Below, in pieces: positions 22,810 through 34,631 of a DNA stretch of 64,000 nucleotides. The DNA lies in contig JAITYX010000007.1 of the NCBI GenBank assembly GCA_021018815.1, positions 5,643,001 to 5,707,000 on the forward strand, read 5' to 3'. This stretch comes from Talinum fruticosum (taxonomy: Eukaryota; Streptophyta; Magnoliopsida; Caryophyllales; Talinaceae). The position numbers were made by a program, and so were the translations under genes. The notes beneath the pieces are model-generated. The model did no database searches and was not told the DNA's origin. It saw only the letters and a list, made by a program, of their open reading frames with translations. Within the stretch, counting starts at the first letter, position 1. Each line of letters opens with the position of its first letter.

Positions 22810-23103
22810 GGGCATGTTCGAACTTACATATAAAATGCACATAAACATAAACATAAACGAACATAAACAAACATAAATAAACATAAAAGAGCATAAACAA
22901 ATATAAAAGAGTAGAAATGAACATAAACGAACATAAACGAACATAAACGAACATAAAATAACATAAACGAACAGAAATGAGTTGTTAAAACAAGAAATGA
23001 ACGAACATAAATGAACATAAAAGAACAATAAACGAACATAAAAGAACATAAACAAACATAAATATAAATAGATTCCATTTTTCATGTAATTTCGAACAGG
23101 CCC
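22810..23103. mobile_element. PIF/Harbinger-like MITE with tandem-repeat interior
   Basis: 294 bp with 20-bp terminal inverted repeats, GGGCATGTTCGAACTTACAT on the left and GGGCCTGTTCGAAATTACAT read inward from the right (18 of 20 match). TAA flanks both ends (22807-22809, 23104-23106), the usual 3-bp Harbinger target duplication. The inside is almost entirely imperfect copies of a 10-bp unit close to ACATAAACGA. It has no coding capacity; open frames on the minus strand are by-products of the repeat. It would move only with a transposase supplied elsewhere. Confidence 0.82.
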
Positions 23104-23106
23104 TAA

Positions 23107-23718
23107 ACGCACAACATTTCGTTTATGCTCCGTTTGATTATAAAATTAGGTGAAAAGAAACAAAGTATAGAAAGTAAAATTTTCCCCATGTTTGATTTGA
23201 AGAAAAATGTAAAGAAAAAAATTAGATGGAAAACTTGATGGAAAAATAAGTAAAAATAATTAAGGTAACTTTCCTTCCAAAACGTGTGGAAAGTTTTAAA
23301 AAATTTTCAAATTGTCGGACTCGATCCTTGCGACTCCCTTCGTCTCATGTTCAATTGTTAATAGATTGTTAGTCTTGGTGCCCTCTCTTCATAACCACTT
23401 CCTTTCCCACAACTTGTGATGCGGGCAAAGTTTCCTTCTTTAATGACTCTAGAATGGGCACAAATTAGAGGGCATTGGAGGAGAGAGAATCGGGAAAAGT
23501 ATGTTGAGGAGAAGACTAAATTTGATGCATGAAAAGGGTAGAGTGGAAAACAAAGGTTGAGATAAAGGGAGTAAGGAGGACATAGAAAAAGAAATGGGCG
23601 GCAACCTCTATTGATGGAGGGCTCCAATGCATGAAGAGCTTTGGCTTTTGGTTCCTTTAATCTTTTCAGACATGGGGGAGTTAAGATGATTTTGAAGAAA
23701 TTTCTGAATTGAGTTTTG
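23107..23718. repeat. Left half of an inverted-repeat sequence split by copy B
   Basis: No gene. The stretch GTTTGATTTGAAGAAAAATG near 23189-23208 and the following A/G-rich DNA are partly complementary to 36490-36535 on the far side of copy B. This suggests a MITE-like sequence that copy B entered. The outer limits are not defined. Confidence 0.3.
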
Positions 23719-23723
23719 AACTT
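23719..23723. repeat. Left target-site duplication of copy B
   Basis: AACTT next to the LTR start; repeated exactly at 36220-36224. Confidence 0.9.
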
Positions 23724-25309
23724 TGAAGACTCGGACTTTACACCTCACTTTTCCGAGTTCTATCAAGGGAATCAGGTATAAGATTTTCTCACTTATAAAG
23801 TTTTGATTCCAAGTCATTCCCTGTGTCTTAGAAACTTTTCCGAGTGATATAGTATTTTCTCTAAGTGTTATAGAAATTATTTCATGTATTTATGCATGAC
23901 TCTGTGTGACTCAAAAGCATATCTGCACTCACTATGTTACACTCGGTTCTAAGTCACTCATCACTTAGAATTATCGCATGTTTAAACGCCGGTATTCGTA
24001 TAACCGTACTCGGGATTGACTTCATATTACGGGTCTTATTCCGTAAGAGTCGGCGCTTCTAGTTTGAATCATGCTCGGTCTATATCAAGTTTATTCCCTC
24101 CGATATTCTTTAGTTAACTTGATTCTCTTTTAGATTAACTCGGATGGAATTTTGAGTATCATGAATATTAGACTCGAAAATTCCATTCCTTTTCCGACCC
24201 GGATAATTAGTCACTTAATTATCTTAATTATATTATTATCTGTGTCTAATCATGGACCAAAGTATTTTATACTTTGAGAACCAAATTGATTTACTTTTGT
24301 AGGTGATTCAAACGAGGCTATCCTAAATTTGAATTACAAAAGTAACCGAGCTTCAAAACGTCAAATCACTAGCAGACAAGGCTTTTCCACCTCCGACCTA
24401 GCCCCGGACATCGTGTTAGGGTTGTCTATTTCCAGAAATGGAAATATGCAACACTAAGCTCAACTGTGGTTTCCACCTTACCTTTGAAGACACCGCTAGT
24501 GGTTTTAGGAACTTCCAAGGAGTCAAGAGCCGTTGTCTAACGTTCATATTTCAACGGATATTTTACGAGTGACTCGGAAAATCCTTCACAACGATCATAA
24601 AGGAACTTCCAGTCGGAAGATGGACACAACGACTAAGCTGCTTGGTCATCAATAAATAGAAGCCAACTCTCAAGACTTGAAGATTGTTGAAACAATTGTA
24701 AAAATGCATACTTGATCAAAAGTCATTGTATTCATTCTTAATCTTCTACTTACAACTCCAATTCCGTATTTCATTATATTCCGAGTTGTAAGGTCTTGTA
24801 CTCGATTACAAACTCTCGTCTTACTCTCTAAGTAAGGTCCCTTCACTGAGTCTGTAAAGGTTAACTCAGCTCGGTTGTCCAGTAGCTGTAAGGGTTCTCT
24901 TGGCTAGGAAGTACTAGATAAGATAAGGGAATTTCGAGTCTAGGAAAAACTTGTAAGGAGTTTTCTAAGGGAGAAACTTGGGTTGAGTTAGTCTACTCGT
25001 ATTTTGTGAATTCAAAATAGTGGATTTGACTTCGTGCTTGGATTAGCATGGTCCGTGGTTTTACGCCCAGGAGGGTTTCCACGTACTTTACGTGTTACGA
25101 GTTTTCCGAGTATATTCTAGACTCAGATTGTTTACTTGTTCGATCTATTCCGCTTCTATATTCTTTACTGATTTCGAGTCGGGTCTTTTCGAGTTCATCC
25201 GTGACTCCAACTTTACTTAGATGAATTTATTCTTTAATCGAAGCAAATTTCATCATCACCCTATTCACCCCCTCTAGGGTGACTTAGTCTCTCCAAGAGC
25301 TAACTTTCA
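23724..25309 (+). repeat. Copy B 5' LTR
   Basis: 1586 bp, TG..CA, with TGAAG/CTTTCA ends. It shares with A and D the CAAAGTAT/ATACTTTG hairpin (about 24257-24276), the ACTTTTGTAG hairpin arm (about 24293), AACGG-type motifs and an AATAAATAG TATA-like box near 24649-24660. Close to 34632-36219. Confidence 0.92.
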
Positions 25310-25311
25310 AT

Positions 25312-25323
25312 TGGTATCGAGCC
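25312..25323 (+). promoter_or_regulatory. Copy B primer-binding site
   Basis: TGGTATCGAGCC, two bases after the LTR. It is the complement of initiator tRNA-Met with one A missing, as in copies A and D. Confidence 0.75.
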
Positions 25324-25368
25324 TAGCCTTTCGGAAAGGATCTAACCATCCAAAGGTTTAAACATCAA

Positions 25369-26800
25369 ATGGCTCGGAACAATGGAGAGTTTGATGAAGG
25401 AAGATCTTCCAGCGAGACCACCAAAGTTCAAAGGATCCAACTTTGTGCACTTGGAAGAAACTCATGGAATGTTTCCTCCTGGATCATGATGAAGATGTCC
25501 GGAACATCATACAAGAAGGAAACTACCTTCCCATGAAGACAGAAGAAACAAGAATTGTGCCCAAAACAAAGGCTGAGTTCACAACCGATGAAGCTGAAAA
25601 GTTCGAAAGAACTTCAAGGCTATGAACATTTTTATGTGTGCCATCAGCTCGAAGAATACAACCGAGTGTCTACCCGTGATACAGCCAAAGAAGTGTGGGA
25701 CACCCCGGTCAACACTTATGAAAGTACAAGCCAGGTCGGATAAGCGAAGATATGCCAATATCTTCATAAATATGAGCTATTCAATATGGAGCCAAAAGGA
25801 AACATCACTCGGATGTTTATTTGATTTACAGAGATTACCAATAATCTCAAACCTGCAGGTAAAAAGATCTACCACGAGGAAATATGCAGAAAGATACTCG
25901 AAGCCTACCCAAGAAAAGATGGGGTCCCAAGGTGACAGCTATCAAAGAGGCTCGGAACTTATCTCTACTGAAGCCGGACGAAGTCATTGGGAAGCTTCTC
26001 ACCCATGAGATCCACCTAGAGGAGGAGGATGCAGAGGTCGGCACCAAAAAGAACATTGCACCGAAAGCCTAAGAAACCAGAGAAGCGGATCCGAGTTCCT
26101 CCGACTCGGAAGAGGATCCCATGGCACTTATTGCTAGAGGCTTCAAAAGAATGATGAAGCACAAGAGATGGGATAAGAAGCCAAAAGAAGAGTTCTATAA
26201 GAAAGACAAGAAGGATATAAAAGGTAAATACTCTTCTCCTTTAAAGTTATCTTTGACTATGAACTCTGGATGTTTTGAATGTGGCAGCAAGGAACACATA
26301 GTCAAAGATTGTCCAAAGAGAAAATGGGATAGAAAGAAGAAAAAGGCTATGATGGCCACATGGAGTGACGATGACTCATCGGAAGATGACGAGGACTCGG
26401 ATGACTCAAAGTGTTTGATGGCACTTTCGACTCGAAGCGGAAATAGAGTCGGACTCGGATCAATCGAGATAATGAGGAAGCTAATCCTCAAGAAGTAATT
26501 GAGTACTTTCTCAAATTCTCCAAAGCTGATTTAGCTAAGTATATTTTCACTCGGAAGAAAAGTCTAATTCCGATTCTTCTCACTTTAAAGAACAACTTGA
26601 GTCAATTTCCTCCGAGAGCATTTCTTTAAAAAATGAGTTGGAAAAGCTGAGACTCACACTCGAGAGAACTCAAGACTAGTGCTCAAATCAATGAGACCGA
26701 GTCCGAGTTACTCGAAGAGAAAATGAGCGACTAAAGCAAAAGCTAAATGAGTCTTAAGATCTTGTTTTAAAGTTTACTCAAGGTCAGAAAAACCTTGACA
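25369..26800 (+). pseudogene. gag: Copy B gag
   Basis: Starts MARNNGEFDEGRSS at 25369. A Trp-Lys-Lys-LMECFLLDHDEDV segment follows in another frame (25443 on), then EEYNRVS..AKEVWDT, the KKRWGPKVTAIKEARNLSLL segment, RGFKRMMKHKRWDKKPKEEF (26136 on) and a CCHC knuckle CFECGSKEHIVKDC at 26271-26312. An acidic DDDSSEDDEDSDDSK tract comes next, then a Leu/Glu-rich coiled-coil-like tail. It is homologous to the gag of copies A, C and D. Frames shift at least four times. The role is particle formation and RNA packaging. Confidence 0.82.
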
Positions 26801-27589
26801 TGCTCTTGTGATCTCAATGTGTCTCCTTTAGAAAAGAAGGTCTAGGTTTTAACAAAGAGGAGGAATCCAATTCCTACTTAAAGCTTTTCAAAAGGATTCC
26901 GAAGCTGTAAAGTTCAGGAAAGCTGAGCACAGTCTCATTCATAAAAATGAAAGAAGGACTGAGCCTGGACCAACTTTTAGGAGAAAACCATCTCCACCAT
27001 TTTCTAAAAGAAAATCCTTTCAAAAGAAAGAGACACGGACACGGTTCTCTAAACGGAAGACTCGGAATCGGACTAAATCCAAAGTCATTCAAATCGGGTT
27101 CCGAAAAACCTTCTTCCTCGAAAAGGACCACGGTAGAGAGTGTTACTTGGGTTCGTTAGAGGAAGTGAGAAGGGTTAGTTTGTCTCTATTTTACGAGGTT
27201 ACTCGAAAAGATCAAAAGGACATTGGTACCTTGACGGTGGATGCTTACGCCATATGTCAGGAGACTCGGGACTCTTTTCCGAGTTAGAAGAGTACAAAGG
27301 AGGAAAAGTCACTTTTGGAGATAACAGCAAAGGCAAGATAATTGGGATAGGCAAGATTGGAAAGGGAAGCAATCTGGTCAGCCTAGTTTACCTTGTTAAG
27401 GGGTTAAAATATAACCTCGCTTAGCATCTCTCAACTGTGCGATAAAGGTCAAGAGGTAAGATTCACTCAAACCAACTGTTACATTTCGATGACACTACCA
27501 AGGAGATCAAACTCACGGGTAAGAGATCAGGTAACACTTACATTATTACTCTCTCTTACCCTAGTCGGAATCTATCGCGTTTAAAAGCA
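26801..27589 (+). pseudogene. pol: Copy B pol: linker and protease, active site altered
   Basis: A basic linker (KEGLSLDQLL.. about 26947-27159) precedes HWYLDGGCLRHMSGD. The active-site triplet at 27233-27241 reads Asp-Gly-Gly where copies A, C and D have Asp-Ser-Gly, and the following Ser is Leu. The next segment, LFSELEEYKGGKVTFGD, keeps the family pattern, then the frame breaks. Loss of the Ser makes protease function doubtful. Confidence 0.8.
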
Positions 27590-28149
27590 TTACTTTATGA
27601 TGACTCATGGAAATGGCATCGTAGATTAGGCCATGTTAGCATGCATACTATTAAGAAATTGGCATCTCATGGTTTAGTCGGAGGATTGCCCAATTGTGCT
27701 TTCAAGAAAGACAAAGTTTGTGAAGCTCTGCACAAGAGGGAAACAAGTCGGATCATCATTCAAACCCCGAAGACAGTTTCCACATCCAAAGTGCTTGAAC
27801 TGCTACATATGGACTTATGTGGTGAAATCCTCGTTAAGAGCCTCGGAGGTAAATCATATGTACTCGTTATTATTGATGATTACTCACAATTTACCCGGGT
27901 GTGTTTTCTCAAGCACAAAAATGAAGCATTCAAGGAGTTCAGCAAGCTCTGCGAGAAAATCCAAGTTGAGTCTCGGACTCGGATCCAAAGAATTCGAACC
28001 GACCATGGAAGGGAGTTCGACTACTCGAATTCTCGGAGTTTTGCGACAAGAATGGTATCTCTCACAACTTCTCAGCACCAAGAACTGCTGAACAAAATGG
28101 AGTAGTGGAGAGAAAGAACAGAACTCTTGAAGAAATAGCTAGGACAAGT
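27590..28149 (+). pseudogene. pol: Copy B pol: integrase, 5' part
   Basis: From the zinc region (WHRRLGHVSMHTIKKLASHG, then GGLPNCAFKKDKVCEA) into the catalytic core: LLHMDLCGEILVKSLGGKSY, VIIDDYSQFTRVCFLKHKNE, RIQRIRTDHGREFDYS, then NKME. The first two acidic residues of the triad are present. The gene is cut after EEIARTS-like codons, where an LTR in the opposite direction begins at 28150. Confidence 0.85.
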
Positions 28150-29726
28150 TGAAGGTTTGCTCGGGAGAGTCCGAGTCACCCTAGAGGGGGTGAATAGGGT
28201 GATAGAAAATTCTTTACGGAATCAAACTCTTTTGCGCGAGAATAGAGACGAAGACAGATTCCGAGTCTATTAACGGAGTCGAAAAATTAGACTCGAAGGC
28301 GATCAATTAGAAAGAACAAGAAGCGAGTAAAGCCGTCCGAGTCTAGAATGAACTCGGATCGATAACACTTAGAATTTACGTGGAAACCCTCCCGGGGCAG
28401 AAAACCACGGACCGTGTCAATCCGGACACGAAGTCAAATTCACTATTTTGAGTCCACAAAATACCGTGAATCGATCGAACCCGAGTTGCTCCCTTAGACA
28501 ACTCTATACAAGTTTTCCTAGACTCAAAAATTCCCTTATCTCGATCTAGTACTTCCTAGCTGAGATAACCCTTACAGACTAGGTACAACTAAGCTGAGTT
28601 AACCCTTACACCTTAGTCAAGGGACCTTACAAAGAATGTAAGAAAGAGTTTGTAATCGAGTACAAGACCTTACAACTCGAAAGTAATGAATTACAGAGTG
28701 GGAGTTGTAAGTTGAAGATTGAAAGTAAATACAATAACTTTGAGCAAGTATGTGTATAAATAATATGTTCGGCAACCTTCAAGTCCTGTGAGATGACTTC
28801 TATTTATAGATGACCGAGCGAGTAGTCGTTATCTTCATCTGCTGACCGAGAGTCCTCTCGTGACCGTTGATAGAAGCTTTCGAGTCACTCGAAAGTATCC
28901 GTTGTAATATGAACGTTGGACAATGGTTTAACTCTCTTGGAAGTCCCAAAACCATTAGCGGTGTCTTGAAAGATAAGGTAGAAACCACCGTTAAGCTTGG
29001 CGTTCCAGCTTTTCCAGATTTGGAAACAGACAGCCTCGACACAATCTATCGGGAGTGGAGCGAGAGAAGGTGAAGAGCCATGTCTCGCTGGTGATTTGAC
29101 GTTCGAAGTCGGTTACTTTTGTAGTTTGAAAAGTGTGTCCTCGATTGAATAACCTACAAAAGTAAATCAATTTTGGTTCTCAAAGTATAAAATACTTTGG
29201 CCCAAGATTAGACACGAGATAATAAAATAATTACGATAAATAAACCAACTGATTATCCGAGTCGAAATGAAATGGAATTTTCCGAGTCCAATATCCATGA
29301 TACTCGGAATTCCATCCGACTTAGTCTAAGCGAAGAATTAAGTTCAATAAAGAATATCGGAGAGGATTAACTTGATATAGACTAAGCATAAAATAAGCTA
29401 AGAATACTGACTATAATATGATAGGACTTATAACCACAAGTCGGATTCCGAGTGAGAAAAGACGAAATACTCGGTATATTCAATCTGCGATTAATCCGAG
29501 TGAAGTCGGACTCGGAACAAAGAACCAGCTTTTCTAAGTCACTTACGAGATAAGCAATAAATATAATAAGTGGGAGCTGTGTCACTTAGAGAAGATATTA
29601 TTTTACTCAAATAAGTTTCGAGATACGGAGAATGCCTTGGAATCAAAACTCTATATGTATGAAATTGTTATACCCGATTCCTTTTATATAACTCGGAAAA
29701 GTATTGAGCAGATGTCCGAGTCTTCA
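28150..29726 (-). mobile_element. Solo LTR inserted in copy B integrase
   Basis: 1577 bp, bounded TG..CA. On the + strand it opens TGAAGGTTTGCTCGGGAG and closes GTCCGAGTCTTCA, so it is an LTR of the same superfamily on the minus strand. No gag or pol accompanies it, so it is the product of recombination between two LTRs. The right flank is ACAAT and the left flank ACAAGT; with one extra G these match as a 5-bp ACAAT duplication. Removing it rejoins the pol reading around a GGACAATGATGATTGA-like stretch seen whole in copy C at 48195-48214. Confidence 0.85.
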
Positions 29727-30399
29727 ACAATGATGATTGAGCACAATCTACCCTACTATTTCTAGGTTGAGGCAGTCAACACAGCCAACTACACGTTGAA
29801 CAGATGCCTCATCGGACCCATTTTGAAGAAAACACCTTATGAGCTCTATAAAGGGAAGAAACCCAATATTTCTTATTTTAAACCCTTTGGATGTAAGTGT
29901 TTTGTTCATAACAATGGTAAGGATCACCTGACCAAGTATGATGCTCAGTCAGATGAAGGTATTTTTCCGGGTTACTCATCTATCAGTAAGGCTTATTGCA
30001 TTTTCAATAAGAGAACTAACAAAGTGGAAGAAAGTATCCACATTGTGTTTGATGAGATTGAACAAGAAAAACCCAACGAATCATCATTCTCGGATCCGAA
30101 GCTCAGTAGAGAAGATGATGATAAAATTGAGTCTATCAGGATTCAAACCCAACCAGCCCGAATGAAGCAACTCGGAATAATATGACTCGAACAAGACAAC
30201 TCAAGAACCAGCTCGGAATGATGAAGGACAAACCGATGAACAAGTCCACTCGTAACAAACTTCCGAAGGTCAACCAATTCAGCCTACAAATCTGGTGAAC
30301 CGGAGGACGAGTAGAGCATTTAAATATGCTTATAGTTATCCACTAGAAAACATATTATCTCGATATCAATAGTGGGGTAAGAACTCGTTCCTCTCTTCA
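29727..30399 (+). pseudogene. pol: Copy B pol: integrase, 3' part, and linker to RT
   Basis: Picks up after the solo LTR with MMIEHNLPYYF, then VNTANYTLNRCLIGPILKKT, PYELYKGKKPNISYFKPFG, CKCFVHNNGKDHLTKYDA and KAYCIFNKRTNKVEES. These are the standard blocks after the copia integrase core, ending in the RNKVEESIHVVFDE-type segment. A Glu/Ser/Asn-rich linker follows. Stops interrupt it near 29766 and 30183. Confidence 0.82.
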
Positions 30400-31949
30400 G
30401 AATCTATGTGCATTCACTACATTCATTTCATTAACTAAACCTAAAAATGCACTAGAGGCCCTAAATGAACCTGAATGGGTCGAGGCCATGCAAGAGGAAC
30501 TCAATCAATTTGAAAGAAACCAAGTCCGGACTCGACCAAACGACCTTCCGACCACCCAGTCATAGGAACCAAATGGGTTTTCAAGAACAAACTGGCTGAA
30601 GGTGGGTTGGTAGTAAGAAACAAGGCTAGACTTGTGGCTCAAGGTTACAATCAGGAAGAAGAGATTGATTGTGGGAAAACCTTTGCACCTGTTGCCGAAT
30701 TGAAGCCATTAGAATCATGTTGGCATTTGCATCTAGCATGAATATCAAGTTATATCAAATGGATGTTAAGTGTGCTTTTCTCAATGGTTTTATCGAAGAG
30801 GATGAGCAGCCCCTGGTTTTGAAAACTCGAATTTCCAAATCATGTTTTCAAATTTCAAAAAGCTCTTTATGGTCTTAAACAAGCTCCCGGAGCTTGGTAT
30901 GAAAGATCGAGCAATTTCTTGGCTCAAAATGATTTTAGAAGAGGCTTGATCGACATGACTCTCTTCATAAAAACCAAAGGGAAGATTCCTTATCGCTCGG
31001 ATATATGTTGATGATATAATTTTTGGAGCTACTAATGAAATTTTATGTCGAGACTTTTCCGAGTTAATGAGACAGAATTCCAAATGAGTATGATGGGAGA
31101 ACTCAATTTCTTCCTTGGTCTACAAATCAAGCAAGACAAAGATGGAATCTATGTCCATCAATCAAAGTACACCAAGGAGCTGCTAAAAAGTATAAACTCC
31201 AAGATGCAAAGCACGCAGCTACACCTATGAGCAACGAAGCATAAAACTTGACTCGGACGAGAAAGGTAAAGCAATAGATCGAAACTCTATCGAGGTATGA
31301 TTGGATCTTTGCTATATCTTACTTCGAGTAGACCGGACATAATGTTTAGTGTCCTGTCTATGTGCAAGATTTCAAGCTAATCAAAAAGAATCACATCTCA
31401 CTCGCGGTGAAGAGAATATTTAGATATCTTGTAGGGCCTCGGAATTTAGGTCCGTGGTACTCAAGAGACTCGAACTCGACTTTCACTCGGATACTCGGAT
31501 GCTGATTACGCTGGATACAAAGTTGATAGAAAAAGCACTTCGAGAGCTTGCCGATTTCGGGTCAATCCTTAATATCTTGGCACTTAAAGAAGCAAAACTC
31601 AGTAGCTCTATCAACTGCCGAGGCCGAGTATATTGCGGTTGGAGCATGTCTGCGCTCGGATCTTATGGATAAAGCAACACTTGAGAGATCTTGGACTTTC
31701 TTTCAAATCGGTTCCAATCAAGTGTGACAATCGGAGTGCAATTAGCATCACCAAAAATCCGAGTTCAAGCACTCAAAGACAAAGCACATTGAGGTCGGTA
31801 TCATTTCTTAAGAGACCATTCCGAGAAAGGTGATATTGAACTCAATTTCATTCCTACCAATCTTCAACTACCTAATATCTTTACTAAGCCCTCTTGGTGA
31901 GGATCAATTTTGTTTTATTAGGAATGAGCTTGGTATGATAAATGCATAA
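30400..31949 (+). pseudogene. pol: Copy B pol: reverse transcriptase and RNase H
   Basis: Blocks: ALNEPEWVEAMQEELNQFER near 30460, TKWVFKNKLAEGG-like near 30570, [17 protein letters not shown] (30752 on), YVDDIIFGATNE with YVDD at 31004-31015, QMSMMGELNFFLGLQIKQDK near 31090, then RNase H GYSDADYAGYKVDRKSTS, STAEAEYIAVGACS and CDNRSAISITKNP. It ends in a FTKP block and LGMINA with the stop at 31947-31949. Part of the thumb is frameshifted. All catalytic acidic residues that can be located are present. Confidence 0.85.
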
Positions 31950-32595
31950 TTATGTGCTTTCTATGTGAAAATCTCATTACATGATTATGTGTTATGTGTT
32001 TACAACTCGTTGATAACCATTAGTTCGATTGACTTAGTGATACCGAGCCGATAGTTATTATTTGCTTCTAGTTTCGAGTCACTCGAAACTTAGGTGAGTC
32101 GGACTCGAGACGTTAAGAAAAATGGACGTCAATTCTCCGAAATCATCTCTAGATAAGTGGAGAATTTTAGAATTTATTTTCAAAATCTTTTTCTCTCTCT
32201 CTCGCGCTGTGATCGGACAACTAATCGATGGGAGACAACCGTTGGAATTCTAACCGTTGAAGAAGATCCGTCACACCGGTCCGAGGTGACCGATGAAAGA
32301 GCTGAGTCGGAATGGAGACCGAAGGACGATTATTTTCCTATAAATAGTGAGTATTCTCCTTCATTTCGTCACTTTACTTTTCACTTACTCTCTCTCTCAA
32401 AATCAAAACTTCGCGCACAAGCTCTCTGCGTCTACAGCGACTTACGGTAATTTTAAGCTTCGTGAAGATCATCTCAAGTAAGCTCAACTTGCTCTCAACT
32501 CTTTCTTCTACTCTTGTATTTTTTTCTCTTACTCTCTTTGAGTTCTTCTTTCCTTATCCTTCTCAAGCCTTCTTACTCTCTCTTTTCCCTCAAAG
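31950..32595 (+). promoter_or_regulatory. Copy B pol-ORF3 spacer with promoter-like signals
   Basis: It holds a 21-bp perfect palindrome at 32070-32090 (arms AGTTTCGAGT and ACTCGAAACT around one base), AACCGTTG-type motifs at 32237-32262, a TATA box CTATAAATAG at 32338-32347 and a CT-rich leader up to the ORF3 ATG. The order matches copies A and D and the LTR. Confidence 0.5.
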
Positions 32596-34297
32596 ATGAC
32601 AAAAATAGGTTCTCACCTCGACTTTCTTGGCTCCTCTACAAAGAAGCCCCGCACAAAAAGCCAAGAAGGCCCTTCCACCTCTAAACCTCTCGTCACCTAG
32701 CATCTTGCGCTGGATGATAAGTTCTTCCCAACCACCAAATTTTCGTGGTTGCCTCACATCCAATCAACCGAGGTGTATAATTTTCTTTGTTTCAGCGAGT
32801 TCATATACCCCGAACTCGTATCCGAGTTTTACACTTATCTCACCAGCTCGGAAGGTGTTCTAACCTCCGGGGTTCGGAACATAACAGTTCGCATAAACAC
32901 TTCCCTTCTCCATCGTCTGTTCAAGGTCTCTTCTCTCTTCTTGAACAGCAATCCAATTCCTTTCACTAAGGTCGCCGACTACTTCTTTGAAAAGTATGCC
33001 AAAGAGTTCCCCGGGTCGAGCAAAAATTTTTCTATGACTCGACTAAGGTTAGAAGCACGTCTTCTGTGTTTCTTGCTGATGAGAACCTTCTTCTCTCGAG
33101 CACTCTAGCAAGGAGAACCCCAACTCCAAGCACCTCAAAGCTCTTTTGACATTCTCGAGGGCTACGAAGTAGACCTCTTTTCCTCCATAATTGAGCAAAT
33201 GGCAGTTGTGCCAGCTCAACTCCAAAACAAGAAGAACACCCATCTTCCTTTCGGTGCTCTTCTCACCCTTGTTTTCAAACAATTCAAAGTTCCTCTTCCC
33301 TCGGACCCAAACGTTATTTACGAGGTCGCCGTTGTTATCGGCAAAAGGAACTTCAGGGGTATGGATACCAGGAGACCCAACCCGGTATCCGGGTACACAG
33401 ACTTAGAGCTGAGGCCATCTTCTTCGCCTCGGACTCGGAAAGATGCCTCCCTTTCTCTTCCCGCCCCACCTGGTGGTGCTTCCACATCAGTGCTTCTAAG
33501 ACTCTCTCTTCCGTTTTATTCTTCGCCTTCATGGATAAAATCAGCTCTGTGTCCTTGGAATTCAAGGACATACTCCGATCATTCAAGACTCGTCTTTCGG
33601 TTTATGACCATAAACCGAAAACCGCCCAGTCTCAAATCCGAGAGCAGTAGGACTCGCTCATTGAGATGGAGGCCCTGGTGAAGGAGCGAGAGGGAGCCGA
33701 TAGAGCTTCTCCGGGAGAGACGGTCCAAGGCAGCTCGGGACCAAGGCGACTCAAACACATCCGAAGAGTCCTCGAGCCCGGCCAAGCCGAGGAGCTCGCG
33801 GTTGAGGCAACTCCTTCTGGCCAAGGGGAGGAACAAAAGGAAGAATAAGGAGCAACTGCTGAGAGTCTAAGTGCTCCTAAAGCTCAATCGGAAGTGATTA
33901 GCTCGGACGGTAGTCCGAGTGGGTCGAAGACCTTGTTGCACAAGGACAATCAGCAGCGGGTCGCCCGAGCGGACCCCTCCAGCTGACATGTTCCAAGAGG
34001 ATGAACCTCTGGATCCCCTCGTTCGGGTCGCCCACTCGGAACCGAGCCTTTGCCGAGATCCCTGTCCTCCCTCCGCCGCGCTCAAGCACATCGTCAAGAT
34101 CCTATCGCGCCGACACTCCACTCGTCCTTCCTCTTCCACTCGGACAAACCCATCCCCTTCTTAATTTCTTCATCTTTTATTTACAATTTTTTTTTTGTCC
34201 GGACATCAAACTTGTACTTCTTGTATTCTTCCTATTCTTTTTGTTTTTGTCTGAAAGGTAAGGGGAGAATAGATAGAAAATATGTTGTCTTGTCTAG
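32596..34297 (+). pseudogene. Copy B ORF3: envelope-like third ORF
   Basis: Opens MTKIGSHLDFLGSSTKKPRT at 32596. After an in-frame stop where D has Gln, it continues HLALDDKFFPTTKFSWL, then FLCFSEFIYPELV, SEFYTYLTSSEGVLTS, VRNITVRINTSLLHRLFKVS, KVADYFFEKYAKEFPGSSKN. Further on are MAVVPAQLQNKKNTHLPFGA and FKQFKVPLPSDPN, a coiled-coil-like acidic part, and a hydrophobic segment near 34190-34250. Compared with copy D in the first block, many differences are silent (GAT/GAC, TTT/TTC, TCG/TCC). The FYxxL..VRNI region recalls plant-transposon third-ORF proteins. The function is unknown. Confidence 0.7.
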
Positions 34298-34618
34298 GGG
34301 AGTCTCTCTCTCGACACTCTATACATATTTTCAATTCAATGAACTCGATGCATTGTGTTCCAATTCTCTCGAGTACAATTATAAATGCAAGCATTTCGAG
34401 TTTCCATCAAATATGTTCTCTTACTTAGCATCATCTCTACAATAAATGCTTTTCATTGATAATTGCTGAGTATTTATTTTGTTGCTTCATGTTCGATACT
34501 TCAGTATGCTCTAATTTAGTTTACGCTATGCAACCTTGCCTTACTTTTTGCGCAAGTTTGCAAAAACAGATTTATATCACTAACAAAGTTTCTGTCTAAG
34601 TATGGAATGCCTTTCATC

Positions 34619-34630
34619 AAAAAGGGGAGA
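34619..34630 (+). promoter_or_regulatory. Copy B polypurine tract
   Basis: AAAAAGGGGAGA directly before the 3' LTR. Earlier tracts lie at about 34256-34271 (GGTAAGGGGAGAATAG) and 34296-34301, at the end of ORF3. Confidence 0.8.
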
Positions 34631-34631
34631 T

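Noticed and set aside
22830..23080. Possible CRISPR-like array
   Set aside because: The repeats are contiguous 10-bp units without spacers, flanked by transposon-type inverted ends in a plant nuclear context.
22769..23112. Three overlapping minus-strand frames rich in Phe, Val, Tyr and Cys
   Set aside because: They are produced by the ~10-bp tandem repeat inside the MITE; no protein-like composition or start context.
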